A stretch of DNA of 64,000 bases, taken from Macrocybe gigantea. Taxonomy: Eukaryota > Basidiomycota > Agaricomycetes > Agaricales > Callistosporiaceae. This document shows, piece by piece, positions 23,957-41,036 of the stretch. The notes under the pieces are model-generated. The model was not told the origin of the DNA and did no database searches. It saw only the letters and a list, made by a program, of their open reading frames with translations. The stretch's first letter is position 1; every line of letters begins with the position of its first letter. A program made the position numbers and the translations under genes. The stretch spans positions 124,001 to 188,000 of the forward strand of contig SJRY01000171.1 of NCBI GenBank assembly GCA_011319805.1, read 5' to 3'.

Positions 23957-25396
23957 TTAGCGGCGATGCGCTCGGCGTCGCGACACGCGACGAAGGACAA
24001 GGTCAGAGGGATATGGATTTAGTCACGCCCCGTCACACTGAATCTGTCACTCAAAGCGTTAGTACAATTCTTTTGGTCAATCTACAAATGTCTCCACGAA
24101 AGAAGGCACTGGTGCTGGATTTGAGCTGTGACGCTTTAACGAATCAGCGACGCGCTATCCAGAGTCTGAGGCCCACAGGGCAAACCCCGCCTTCGTAGCG
24201 CACATGCTTTCCATCGTATCCTCACTATCCTCACCGTGCGTCCTCCTGCCCGCCTTGGGTCCGCGTCTGTCAAGAACAATGATCAATAAAACGGTGTCAG
24301 ACCTGACACCGCGCCATGTGCGTTCAGGAACACTCGATCCGCTTTGGATGCTGCTCAAACGATGTCAGCTCTTTCATTCAGCGGTAAAGTTTAGCTTATA
24401 AAGTGATCAGCTGGACGGAGACACGACGTTGTCCGGTTCGTTGAGGCGCGCCGTCTACAAGGAGAGGGTCCTTGTCCTCAACACCTTGGCGAAATACATA
24501 TATCTCGTTGTCGTCGTCACTATCAAATTCGCATCGGATAGCAATGTGCATGCGGCAACGACACCGTCACCCTCGGATGGTCTGATTGGTGGTATTTCGC
24601 GTACGATACATGGTTCGCGAATTGCGCCGATCAAGTGACGCGTGACGCACGTGGAAATAAGCTCGAGGGACGAGATATCAGGAAGGCGAGAGAAAAGTCC
24701 GGAGCATCGCAAGCCTGAGAAGTGATAGTCAGCTGGTCTTCTTCAAAACAGCGAGCTGCTTGATGAGAACGATGGATCAGGGAATGTAACGAAAGTGCTT
24801 CCGTTTGAGAACACAGAATTCATCTAACAATGATTCTTCACACTTGTTTGATTGAAAAAACCCACGAGACTGAGGCTCTTCTGTGCAGGCTGTTTACTGT
24901 CAGGCCGCACGGAAGGCCGGATGGTTTTGCCCGCTGGCCTGGACATGACAGATTGGAAGAATGGTCATATGTACCACAACCGCTCACAGAAATAACCTTC
25001 CGGCTGCATTCCTCCGTCTTACAGGAACGGTTCTAGGAGGGGAGCGTGTCGCAGAATCCCAGGGCCGTTTGCCGCCGAAACAAACGCTCATTCGTTCTCG
25101 TTCCAGGAGAAGCAAAAGCTGTGGAAGGACGAGATCAGTAACAGCCATATGGAGTGATTTGTTTGGGCAGACAGTGATGGGAATTGATGCAACAAATACA
25201 AGTCCGTCCAATCATTCCTTCTAACCGACCAGCTCCTGCTCGTCCTCCTCCTCCCTCTTGCTCGTTTCGTAGCAACCCTCACGCTCCTTCTCACAGCGCA
25301 GGCCCTACCTGGAAATTCCCAGCGTAGCCCCCTGACGCCTTTCGTTCAACCTACACTTGAAAAAAAAAATCCAAACCAGCACACCCAGTTTTCGAC
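23957..25396. other. 1.4-kb spacer, no gene recognised
   Basis: Divergent region between SCC2 (minus) and the mucin (plus). Only short frames without family features are present. It should contain both promoters; a C/T-rich stretch occurs near 25230-25330 before the mucin ATG. Confidence 0.6.
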
Positions 25397-27942
25397 ATGC
25401 GTTTTGCTATTTATTCATCCCTTGTTTTTCTCGCCGTCTCCTCCGTCGACGCTGCCCACTCCTCGTCGACCCACTCCCATGCACGTAGGTCCTTGGAGCA
25501 CAGGCGTGCTGCGCCCCAGAAACGCCAGGGCCTCACTGGCCTCGTCGACGATCTTGGCAACACCCTCGGTGGAATTACTGGTGAGGAAAAATCTTCCAGC
25601 TTGACTGCGCCTTGCTCACACCCCTTCGCAGATGCCGTCCCGAACATTTTGAACCCGCCTGGGAGCAACCACGGCGTGTCGTTGTCGTCGTCCGCGCCCT
25701 CGAGCTCGTCCTCGTCCGCAGAGGTTCCCACGTCCTCTGCGGCCGACCAGCCATCGTCTTCGAGCATCGCAGAGCAGCCCTCGTCCTCCAGCCCTGTCTC
25801 CAGCCCCAGTTCCGCTTCCAGCTCTAGCATCACGAGCTCCAGCGCCGCGACGCCTTCGTCCTCATCTCGCGGTGGAGGCATTCCAGACACCCTTAGCAGC
25901 ATTGTGGGCGGCGGCATCTCTATAATTACTAGCATACTCCCGCCCACATCGTTCCCAGCGTCATCGTCCGCGACGCCGACATCGGATGCATCGTCTTCTG
26001 TGCCTACAGATGCCCCGACTGCCTCGACAGGCGACTCCGCCCCGGCGTCGTCTAGTACACAATCAGACGGCGGGATCATCCCTACTATCATCCCTACCAT
26101 TATTTCGTCGCTGACGAGCGCTATTCTCCCACCGACTTCGACTTCAAGCGGTGACGTGCCCACCACTGCGCCGACGTCGGCGCCCGCGTCGGACCCCTCC
26201 GATTCGTCGGCTCCCACGCCCGTTCCAAGCTCCAGCTCGAACGGAGACATCATCTCTAGCATCCTGTCGTCCTTGACAAGCATCGTTCTTCCTCCGCCGT
26301 CAACTAGCGACTCTGTGACGCCACCGCCCACGCCCACACCCTCATCTACTAGCGGTGGCATCATCAGCTCCGTCATATCGGACATCTCGTCCATAGCTTC
26401 GTCGGTCGTCGAGCCGATCACGTCGAACACGATCATAAGCATCCCGTCGTCGTTGCCTGTCACCTCAGACCCTATTTCGATCCCTACCTCGATCCCGATC
26501 ACGTCTCCGATCACCTCACTGCCCGTCACTTCCGACCTCGGTTCCTCTGAGCCCGTCACCTCGCAGCCTGTTACATCTGAGCCCGTCACTTCGCAGCCCG
26601 TCACCTCGCAGCCTGTTACATCAGAACCTGTTACTTCGCAGCCAGTTACTTCGCAGCCCATTACATCGGACCCTGTTACTTCGCAGCCCGTCACGTCTGA
26701 GCCTTCGGTGACCCCGACGTCAGTCCCCGCGTCGAGCTCAAGCATCCCCATCATCAGCTTCCCAAGCTCGGCGGTGAACGTGAGCACGACAGTCGCACAG
26801 TCAGACCTCACGTCTGTGGTCCCGACGCCGACCTCAGTATCGGTCAACTCGGACCTGTCCTTCATTCTCACGGTGTCCTCGCTTGCGTTCACGTCTATCC
26901 CGACGTCTGTCGCGGACTCGACACTCACGGACCCAGACCAGCCGACGACGACAATCCAGACTGACACGCTTGTACCCGCGACGACCCTGTCTGTAGCACC
27001 GCTTCCCACGGACATTCCTTACAGGATATACCCCAAAGTGCAACTTGATACCAGCCAGGACTTGAGCAGCTTCAGCTTCATCAGCGTGCTCTTCAACCAG
27101 GAGCTCAACTGGCCGTTCGTCGTCCAGAATGACATTTCTTCCAGCCAGATCTTTGCTTGGATACCCGTGATCATATACACAGCTCTCGGAATTCCTTGTG
27201 TGTTTTTCCCATTTTTTTTATTCATTTACATGCCTGGTTTACTTATAGGGATAAAATGACAGCTACCGATGTCAAGACGTTCGCGCTCCAGGTATACGTG
27301 CCGTCCTCGTACCATAACCAAGACGACAAAATCCAGCTTGGTACGATGTGGCTCGGCTACATCCCGTCCGACCAGGTTGACACGCTCGCCGCGCAGATCA
27401 AAGCGAGACAGTCGGCGTTCTATACCGGCGTGGACGAGCCCGTCGCTCAGGCTCTCGCGAGCCGCGTCAACTCGGGATTCAATCTTATCTCCGTCGCGGA
27501 CCCGAACCAGAGCGGGACTAACAACGCTGCGAACGGCGCGTCTACCGGCGCGTCGTCCGCGAGCTCCAAGTCGCGCCAGGACGCGATCATCGGTGTCGTC
27601 ACTGCGCTCGGCGCCGTCGCGCTGATTGTGCTCGCTTTCCTCATTTACCGGTCCGTTAAGCGCCGCCGCGAGCTCGCGCACCGCCGGCTGTCCGACCCAC
27701 CCGCTGACATGGTTGGCGTGCGCCCCGAGGGCAGGCAGTTTGACCAGGACAGTGTAGGTGGCGCGAGGCGTAGGAGCTTTTACTACGCCGAGGACTCGCT
27801 TAGGGGCTATCAGGCAGAGCATCAGGACGACACGCGATACGATAGCAGGACGAGCCCGAATGCGGGGATGACACAACGCAGGAACGTCGTGCCGGCGGCC
27901 ATCTCAACGCCCATCCTCCGTGAGAGCAGCATGAACTGGTGA
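25397..27942 (+). CDS. MSB2: Msb2-like signalling mucin, single-pass membrane protein
   Basis: Type I membrane mucin of about 800 residues, likely a surface sensor feeding a MAPK pathway through Cdc42 as in fungal Msb2 (inference). Signal peptide MRFAIYSSLVFLAVSSVDA, a KR dibasic site shortly after (APQKRQGL), then roughly 500 residues of Ser/Thr/Pro-rich, presumably O-glycosylated sequence including ten pentapeptide repeats. A folded juxtamembrane domain follows (IYPKVQLDTSQDLSSFSF, then LALQVYVPSS-type strands and MWLGYIPSDQVDTLAAQIKA), similar in position to the Msb2 processing domain. Then a TM helix (IIGVVTALGAVALIVLAFLI), KRRRE stop-transfer and a basic tail of about 100 residues. Intron 1 is 25581-25631 (51 nt, in frame). 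A second intron lies at about 27200-27249, with a weak donor. Family assignment is good; the exact orthologue is likely but unproven. Confidence 0.75.
26549..26704 (+). repeat. 15-bp tandem repeat encoding [EQD]PVTS pentapeptides
   Basis: About ten consecutive units of five codons (QPVTS or EPVTS, one QPITS, one DPVTS) lie in the mucin. Synonymous differences between copies show they are not all recent duplicates. Confidence 0.9.
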
Positions 27943-30263
27943 ACGCCCACCCCCTATCCCCGAACGTGACATCAGAACGTCGTGGCCCGGGGGTTCGTGT
28001 GACGATCGACGAACTTTGAAACGACTTGGACCCTTCATCTTTGCTTGTTTCTTTGCTTCCGTGCTTGCTCCTGGCTTTTATCCTTCTTGTTCTTTCTTTT
28101 GCTCTTCACTTCAGCATTGTACGACCCCAGTCTCCCGCTCGACCTGCCGTCTCGTCGCGACATGCGCACGTCTAGAGCTGTACATATACGTCCGTGTGCC
28201 GTGTCCCCGTGCAAGCACGCCATCGCAACGGGATTCTGCCCCTTCTCGTCTCTTTACGAAAAAAAACACTTCTATGGTTGACTTATGCCTATATACCTTT
28301 TTTTTTTTGCTTTTCTCTCCTTTTCCCTGCCTTTTTTTCTTTTGTTTCCGTTACCTCCCATGTTTGTCCCTTCTGGAAAGAAGAACGTCGTCCTGTTTAC
28401 TTTGCTTTCCTTTTCTTCTTCCCCCGTCGGAGAGGCACTCCCGTTACCTCATGCTGTCCTCGTGGAGAAAAAAAGGGGGAAAAGGTGCATCGTTTTTCTT
28501 CGTTACGTATTGACAGACGTGGTGAGGTCAAACACTCTTCCCTTGTTCATTTTTTTGGTATTTATTTTCTCCGTATTCCGCTTACCTCAAGTACTTTACA
28601 TCATTTTTAGACGTACGCTGGTCGAAAGTACAAAAATCTCCTGTTGTGGATTTTTTTTTCTTCCACCCGCGTGCTCTTGACTGTTTAATCATACATCCTC
28701 ACGAGCGATACGTAGGGTCTATGCGTCTCATGTGTCTTTCGTCGTCTTTTTTTTGTTTGGGTACTGGTCTGCTAGTTTTTGTTTCTGTTTTTTTCTTTTC
28801 CCTCTCTTCTCAATTCAACCAACCCCACTGTTGTTTTAGTGGTACAGTCGCTCCTTTATAGAAGTTTGGGCTCAATATATTAATGGTGAGCTCAACACAT
28901 AACGCAGTATGGCGACGAGGGTCCTTCCTATCGCCAATGTGCTGGGGTTGCGTGATGCGTCACGTCCGCAGCAATCAGTGGTGGACGATTGCCCTGAACT
29001 ACGACGAAGCGCATGTAACGGAAGTTTTGAGTAGTAAAGATGACAAGGATTCAGAGCAGCCAGAGAGAAACGACGCTGACGTTCGGTCGCATAAACCTTC
29101 TCCAGATGTGAAATTCGAGCCCCGTCTTCCAGAAGGGGACACGAAGGAAGGGGTAAAAACAGAAGAGAGGTACCAGAACAAGAGAGACAAATGCCGTTGC
29201 ATGGAGACGACGCTTGAGCCGGCGCTGCGCGATAAACGGACCATTTTCTGGAACGATGCCGTATGTGGAGAGAAGCAGCTCTGAACACTGTGAACAGTGC
29301 AATGCGGCGGCAACCCAGAGATGTCTGTCGCATAAAAGGTCTAGCCATCCTCGGCCTCGGCCTCGTCCGCAGAGACGCATGTTTGGATACTGCTGATTAG
29401 CGAGCCAGCGTCGCAATCAGTGACGAAGGACCGTTTCTCTTGCAATTGAGGGCCAACACCGTCGCTTGGAGCCGTTCGGCTCCTTAACACATAGCAGAGA
29501 AGACTCCGCAAAAGACATGGCGGTCGGCGACTGGCAGACGGTTCTGCCAGATTCTGGACCCTATTGTCAGCAAACTAGACTGCAGAAATTGCATCACTTA
29601 CATGGATGGCACGGTAAATTATAACAAAGTGGGACTTCGTTCATCACATCAAGAGAGGAATGAAGGACGATAAACGCGGCTTTGCAAATCCTCAGCCTAT
29701 GCGATACAAGTTCGAATAAGTACATCGATAGTGTCCGTTCGGATGAGCTTGCAGCGATTCGGGTCTTTTTCTTTATTCCAGTTCGTATTGAACACATTGC
29801 CTCCAGCACTGGCAATGCGCAACGGGGGATCTGAGAATTTGTCGCGTAAAGACTCTTCTTGCAGCTTGGTCGGCCAAGAATCAAACATAATTAGTAGGGC
29901 CAAAGCACATGCTGAGGCTCCGCATCCGCCCTGTGCGCAAAGACAACCTGTATTCACAAAAGATACACTGTTCAACGCAACAAAGAGCGAGAACGGATTT
30001 GACCATATCATGGCATACCTGGCTATGGGTAAATCGCTCCATTTTCTTGACCTTCATATTGACTTTAGCTTTGAAGAGGCATGAACACTGATTTGAAGGT
30101 AGATTTAGTAGAGCACAGCAGACCTTTGCTGTATCTAGACGTGGCGATGTGGTGGTGGTCAGTGGAAGAGCGTGGCGATTTGCCGGAGAATTTTCAATTT
30201 GCATCCAATTTTTTTTCCCTTATCCTCCACTTGCGACGCCATCGCAAATCCTCATGCAGCATA
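27943..30263. other. 2.3-kb spacer with T-rich tracts and unclassified short frames
   Basis: 27943-28870 is pyrimidine-rich with many T-runs, probably the mucin 3' UTR or terminator. Plus-strand 28883-29284 keeps a 133-codon frame rich in Lys/Glu/Asp, without recognised features. On the minus strand about 29697-30060 reads a possible short spliced gene (MKVKKMERFTHSQ, then a segment with DSWPTKLQEESLRDKFSD), but the junction cannot be confirmed and I recognise neither. Confidence 0.45.
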
Positions 30264-33060
30264 ATGAGCACCACAATGCAGCAAAAACGTATTCGACTTA
30301 TGAATGATAAGCCGGGAATGGCCAGCATTAACGGCAAGCAGCCCGTGAAGCCAAAGAAGAAAATCGCTTGGGTCGATGTTGACGGCGCCGATGAGCTCAG
30401 GTCCAGGAAACTGCCTCGAAATGTTCTCGTAAACGTCCATAGCAATCACGCTGAGCAGCATAGAGCTCAAAAAAAGAACCGGTCTCGTCTGGGTTCAGAG
30501 ATCCCTTCAACCAACGGCGCTGGTCCTAGCGCGTTGCTGCAGGAACAACGAAAACAGCTTCCTATCGCGAAGGGTTCGTCGAGAAGTTGAAATTTATAGG
30601 TTGCGGGACGTTTCATTGAACATTATGTAGGCAAAGACGCTCTTATACAGGAGATTCAAAAGTACGATGTCACCGTGCTGCTGGGAGAAACGGGGTCGGG
30701 CAAGACAACTCGTACGCAAAATCTCCCATGCCCTCTGCTCCAGTTCTTATTCATTGACTTTTTCTCCCCCAGAGGTACCTCAATATCTACTTGAAGCCGG
30801 CGTCGCGGGTTCTGGGGTGATCGCAGTCACCCAGCCACGTCGAGTGGCCGCTACTTCGCTCGCGGCTAGAGTGGCGGCTGAGCAAGGCACCTCTGTCGGC
30901 AAGCTCGTTGGGTATTCCGTCCGATTCGATGAACGGTACAGTTCCGAGACGCGTATCAAGTACATGACGGACGGCATGATCGTCCGTGAGCTCCTCTCCG
31001 ACCCTCTGCTCGGAAAATATAGCGTCATCATCGTAGACGAGGCGCACGAGCGGTCGTTGCGGACGGATCTCCTCATCTCGAACCTGAAGACTATTCAAAA
31101 AGAGCGAAACAGGATAAGGGACGTCAAAGGGAAAGGGAGAGAGAACTCGTCTAAGTCGAATCCTCTCAAGATCGTCATCATGAGCGCCACATTAGACGCG
31201 GAAAAGTTCAGCAAATTTTTCCACAAGTGAGTCTTAGGCTGCTTGCTCTTGTTTCGTGTGCTGAATTGCTGTTGCTCCAGTGCAAAAATCATATACGTAA
31301 AAGGGAGACAACACCCTGTAAAAATATACCATTCTTCGGAGGGTCAAGCCGACTATGTCGACTCGGCCATGCGGACTTTGTTTCAAATACATGCAGATCA
31401 ACCGCCAGGCGACGTTTTGATTTTCTTACCAGGTGCGGCATACATCGTTACCTCCTCTCCCTAGTTAACATGATTCTTCAGGCCAGGAAGATATAGAGAG
31501 TCTGGAAAAGTCCATTAAATTATTTTCTAACCGACTTCCCGCAGGATTCATGAGGTGAGAACTCCGGATCTTGTGCGGAACGTGTGATAGCAAAATAAAC
31601 ATGACACACCAGGTGTTGACTTGTCCCATGTATGCTGCCCAGGCGCCGGGCCAAAACTCAAAAGTATTCATACCAACTCCACCTAATACCCGGAAATGTA
31701 TATTGGCGACGAACATTGCGGAGACGTCTATAACGATACCCGGTGTCAAATATGTTATTGATACAGGTATGTGTAAAGAAAAGAGATACCTAGCTAGAGA
31801 CAGGGGTAGCGGTAGGCCATCCTAGCAAGTTTTATGTCCGCGTTTCATTCATATTTGCCCAGGCTTCGACACCTTGTTAACCCGCCCTATAACAAAATCA
31901 AACGCGATGCAGCGTACAGGACGTGCTGGCCGTGAAGTATTTTGCATCGGCTAATGAAGATAGTCTACTAGCTTATCTTTGCTTTTGCAAGGGGATGGGC
32001 CTATGTTTCAGATTGTACACCGAGGAATCATTCAACTCGATGAAATCTGTGCCAGAGCCCGAAATTATGCGCGTCAGTCTCACGTCCAGCATCCTACAGT
32101 TGAAGTGCCTAGGCCAGGATTTGGAGGAGTTGGATCTAATGGATATGCCGGACAGAGACTCGAGTGTGTTTCCGCTGCCCTTGTTGCCATTCGTAACTTC
32201 AGCTCACATTCAATCTGCACTTTTGAAGTCGTGGCGGCGCTCAAGACGCTCTGGATCCTGGAGGCCATAGATGGTAACAAGCAACTTACCTCGCTGGGGC
32301 GCCAGATGGCTTTTTTCCCGCTCGAACCCATGCTGGCGCGTGCGGTGCTTTCATCGAAAGATCACGGGTGCACTTCCGACGTGCTGGACATCATCTCTGT
32401 TCTCTCCGCCTCCTCCAAGCTCTTTGTCGATATCACTGATCAGCGAGAGGCTGCAGCCGAAGTCCGCCGCATGTTCCGCCATCCGTCGGGCGACCATCTG
32501 ACCGTCCTCAATGCGGTGCGCTCGTATGCTGATATCGCGGCATCGGAGAGTAAGCATGCCCGCAGAGACTGGTGCAGGAAACATTTCCTGAACGAGCGGA
32601 CGCTCCTTGAAGCCATTGACATTCGTAACCAACTCAGGGAGACATGTCAGAGGCTGGGCATTGACTGGAAGGCGAGCTGTGGGGACAAGGAGGAACCTAT
32701 CTTGAAGAGCCTTGCGTATGGCTTGAACCAGAACTCCGCTTTTTGCAGCCCGATGGTTCATACAAGCAAGCCATTGGACACTCCGTAAGTGTTGAAGGAT
32801 TGGATCTACTCAGACGGACCTGATAAGTGTCCGACTTTGTTGCAGGTCGTAAAGATCCATCCAGGTTCGGTGCTTGTGGATAAAAAAGTACCCGCAATCA
32901 TCTATGACGAATTGGTATAGTTCTCTTTTCTTTGCCACTTTCTTGGAAACTGACGCGATAGAGGTAGATTTATACAAATCAAATATATGCGCGCGGTGTC
33001 TCTTCTGTTCCAAAGAGTGTCTTCGCGAGCATCGGCGCGCTTAATAGACGGTCGGCGTAG
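30264..33060 (+). CDS. DHR2: DEAH-box RNA helicase, Dhr2/DHX33 type
   Basis: ATP-dependent RNA helicase, probably nucleolar, in 18S rRNA processing (Dhr2 in yeast, DHX33 in animals). A short basic N-terminus with KPKKKIAWVDVDG precedes motif I GETGSGKTT, Ia TQPRRVAA, II VDEAHERSLRTD (DEAH), III MSATLDAE, IV DVLIFLPGQEDIE, V ATNIAETSITIPGVKYVIDT and VI MQRTGRAGRE, then winged-helix/ratchet and OB-fold regions ending YTNQIYARGVSSVPKSVF. Clear introns: 30574-30630, 30712-30772, 31227-31280, 31433-31481, 32785-32845 and 32915-32967; others lie near 31556-31615, 31814-31861, 31937-31990 and 32170-32215. The T-run 32740-32744 is one base short; restoring it reads LQPDGSYKQAIGHS. The length of about 720 residues fits Dhr2. 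It is convergent with SMC3, with 191 bp between stops. Confidence 0.9.
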
Positions 33061-33251
33061 ATACACTATGCCTTTGTTTCTGGCTTATTGGACGCATGCA
33101 ATCACCAAAACAATACATGATTATCGTTACAACGGAACATAAGAGCTAGTTAATAAGATAGGATTACAATGACGTGGAAAGCAATACACATGGATGCACG
33201 ATGGTATCAAGGAGTGCGATTCATAAACCGGAATAAAGAGGAAGAGACATA

Positions 33252-37740
<4,489 letters not shown>

Positions 37741-40700
37741 CTCCTTGTCGTACTCGCCACTGCGCGAAAATCGCGGCAACTTCGGGTATTTGATTATAGG
37801 TATTCAAATGTCCGTCGTCGAGATATACAGGCCGGTGATATGCAAGCGACGGCGTTGAGGAATCGTGAGGAACGCGCTAACAATGCTGAGGAGAGCGTGA
37901 CAATAGTGACAACATGTGACGCCACGCGCCGTACATCCACGTGACCATTGTTGCGCGTTATTTAAAAAATGGTTGGCCACCCTTCCACCTGTCTTCCACA
38001 ACCATCCACAGCACCTGCCTTTCCATACCTTCGACGCTCCAGGTGCCCTGTCCTCTGCAACCCGCATTTGGTTTTTCCTTGTGCCTGCTGCTACTTCCAG
38101 CCAAAATGATACATCCTCACCCTGGGATGTGATCTAACCCTAAGTGCAGCAAGGCCAGCGCACATTCGCGTCACGCTTGATGATAGTCGGGAATTCGTTA
38201 CTCTTGGGCTTTTCAAGGGTGGCAGCCTCGTGCGGCTTGTGTTCGGGTTGAGCGGTGACTGAGCTTTCATCTTGTTCAAGCGGCTACCGCTTTCACATGT
38301 CCGTGACTCCCTCGCACGCTATGACAATTCAAGACGAATTCCATATCGCCACTCCGGAAAAGTGTCCTGCCTTGATCCACGGGTCTGCTCAATGTCATAT
38401 CACACACAGAGCCTCGTCTGTATCGCCTCGGGAACCCTGATGCTCATTCACCCGGTCTTCACCACTACTTCCCACACGAATGCTGCGTGGACGGCCATCG
38501 CACGCGTTCTATCAGTGGTGTTCCGCGCGGTTGACAAATTGGGGAAGGCGACACCGGAAACGCGCAGCCTCACCGATCTGACGGAGAGTTGACTCCAAGG
38601 TGGCCACCAGAGAGGCGTCGCGGGACTTTGAGAGGTTCTCGTCTTACTTTCGAGCGTGTTACGCACAGGTCGGACATGCAAAGATGCGGCAGTCGTTTGG
38701 GATGGGGATACATAAAAACCTTACCATTAAGGTCTTACTTCTCCCTAAGGCCACTCGCCTGGCGATCGCTCTTTCGCTCCATTGCTCTTCAGCATCGTTC
38801 AATCTGCACGCCGCTAGAGCAAGCGATCCCGCTATCTCTCTGCTCACGAAGAGTGGTAACAAGATACGAACAGGATGTCACTGGCCTGGGTCCTTGGACT
38901 CATCTTCTGAGGATATTCCATTTGTCACATAGGTGCCAAGGAATGTCCTCAGGCCCGGCGACTTTATGCTAATTTGGTCACCGGGGATTATCGCGATACA
39001 CCTGTGTTTCGTTGCTCATGTGCACGAAACTGTTGGTGGTGATACGATTTCCCAAAGCGTTGCCAGACGCAACAGATTTGCATGGCTTCGTGGCTGGCAG
39101 GTTAAGGATTCCAAGCCACTTGCGGAGACTCCGGACTTCAAGGGTTGACACAGAAAAGCTGGCTGCTTGGATAGGTTTGTTTTTTTTTAGTATTTGACGA
39201 GGCGCTAGGGCACGGCGCCAATGCCTTAGCGGGTCGGTCGAATTGCCATTGCTTGATTGGCAGGCACCATTCCCAGAACAAGATCCAGATGATTCTGTTC
39301 TTGACTCATTGGCTGAGCACCCCCAACTCTCTGTCCTTCCACACAGGAAGGCGAGCTGCGACACTGCGCGCGTTAGTAGCAAGGCTCCCACCCATATCCG
39401 AATCTCGACCTTGCGTCTGCCATCCGAAATATCGTGCCTTTGGCTTCAAATGTGCCACCCACATCCTCTTTGAGGGTGAAGCATGTGCCGTCCTTTCCGT
39501 TCTTCAGAATGCGAAGACGCATCTTCGATGTCCTTTCATGCGACCCTTGACTCGCTCTTTCCTTCTCCGATCCGTTTTTCTCCCTTCCCCGAATCTAGGG
39601 ATTCAGTATCCAATGATCAGTGCCGCTTCCTGAAATTCTTTTCGGTTTCGACCGCGCTTTGCGATTTGTCACAGTCAGGTCTTCGGCCTTGCACGTTGGT
39701 CTCCTTCACCCCGCTCTTCTGAAGTTGTGACTCCTTCGGGAAAAGAGGCATTCCATGCCTTGTTGCAACAGAGATCCGTTCTCGAGGTCAGATCTGCGCT
39801 GGTCATTTGCAATCGACTGCAAGGCAGGCCGCCTGGTTTGCTGACGCACGTTCGCCTAGCGTGGTCGGGTCGGAATGGAACTCGGGCGTGGCATGTAGTG
39901 AGGTTATCAATGATCTTTCTACGATTTTGGGAATGGTTTGCGGTCGGTTTGAACACACAGGAAGACGATAGAACGGTAACTGACTGGATTCGAGGCCGCC
40001 GAGCAGACTTATGCGCAATTTTGTGCGACAAGACGGAACGGCGGTGGCATCGCGAAGTGGGAGAAGTTCCATACGAGGCCGATGCTTTTTCGATCGGCTG
40101 CTTCTCCGAGAAGCAGGGCGCACAGCGGATGACTGGACTTCGTTTCATGTTGGTGGTGGGAAGCCCCGATTCCGGAACCGGTTGTCATGACCGGGATAAA
40201 GGGAGCGGGGCGAGACCTCGGAGCAGGAGCCTTTGCGAGCATGGGCGGGTTCTTGGTGTTTGTAGCGGGGGAAGTCGAATCGTCTGACTTCGAGAGTGCT
40301 GACTTATGGCCTTTTGGAAAGACGGAGCTTGGAGTCCTCTCTGCTCTTCGTTTCTTTGGCGAGTGCGATTGTGGCGATACGACCGGGCCCGCTCCTATGA
40401 CGAGGACGAATGTCCAATGACTCAGGGCGATAATGAAATTTTTTCCAACTCGTTCACCTTCGTGGTGACTTTCTTTCCCTTCCGCACTCAACGATTAACG
40501 ATAACTTGTGTTTTCCAGCTCCCAGCATATGGTTGTCACACACAAGCAATGAATGATATTCTTTGATCGCCTGTTTTAATCTCATTGTTAGGATACTGAG
40601 AAAGGACTTACAGTTCAGCCCTCCAGCCGTCTTTCTGTAACATGCATTTATGAAATAATTTTATTTGCGATTGCTGTTGAAGCAGTGCCAACAAGCTCGA

Positions 40701-41036
40701 ATACTTATACCGTCCTGTACGACCCAATCAAGACGCAGTACGGCTCGACATTCGACGTGGGATGTTCTGGCGATATTCCATCTAGTCTTGGCTTTCGCAC
40801 GAATATCTTCTCGCGTGAAGGCATAGGCTAGAAAGAGCTCACTAGCACACTTGCCTTCATCAGCTCTCTCAGGCTCAACTGTCTAATGCCCTACCTGTCT
40901 CACATCCTCGGCCTTGGCAGATCTTCGTTTTCGAGGGGCATTTGGCGCTAAACCTGGCAGTGTATCTTGGATGCCTATAAAAAGCTTGAAAATGCGTTCG
41001 CCGAACCCGCAACTTAGTCCTAGCTCCATCCCTGCT
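37741..41036. other. 3.3-kb gene-poor region
   Basis: No frame here has recognisable domains. Several frames over 100 codons overlap on both strands (for example minus 40009-40491, Ser/Pro/Lys-rich, and plus 39727-40287) without family features or consistent splice sites. I saw no terminal repeats, integrase or reverse-transcriptase motifs. It may hold an uncharacterised gene or decayed DNA; I cannot choose. Confidence 0.5.
40976..40983 (+). promoter_or_regulatory. TATA box of PEBP gene 1
   Basis: TATAAAAA lies 53 bp before the ATG at 41037, in a normal position for a short-leader gene. Confidence 0.65.

Noticed and set aside
25411..27015. 534-codon open frame on the minus strand opposite the mucin
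   Set aside because: It mirrors the low-complexity Ser/Thr codons of the plus-strand gene (a Val/Glu/Gly/Asp repeat) and has no independent features; the plus strand has signal peptide, TM and splice sites.
37741..41036. Possible decayed transposable element in the gene-poor block
   Set aside because: No terminal repeats, target-site duplication or integrase, transposase or reverse-transcriptase motif was seen by eye.
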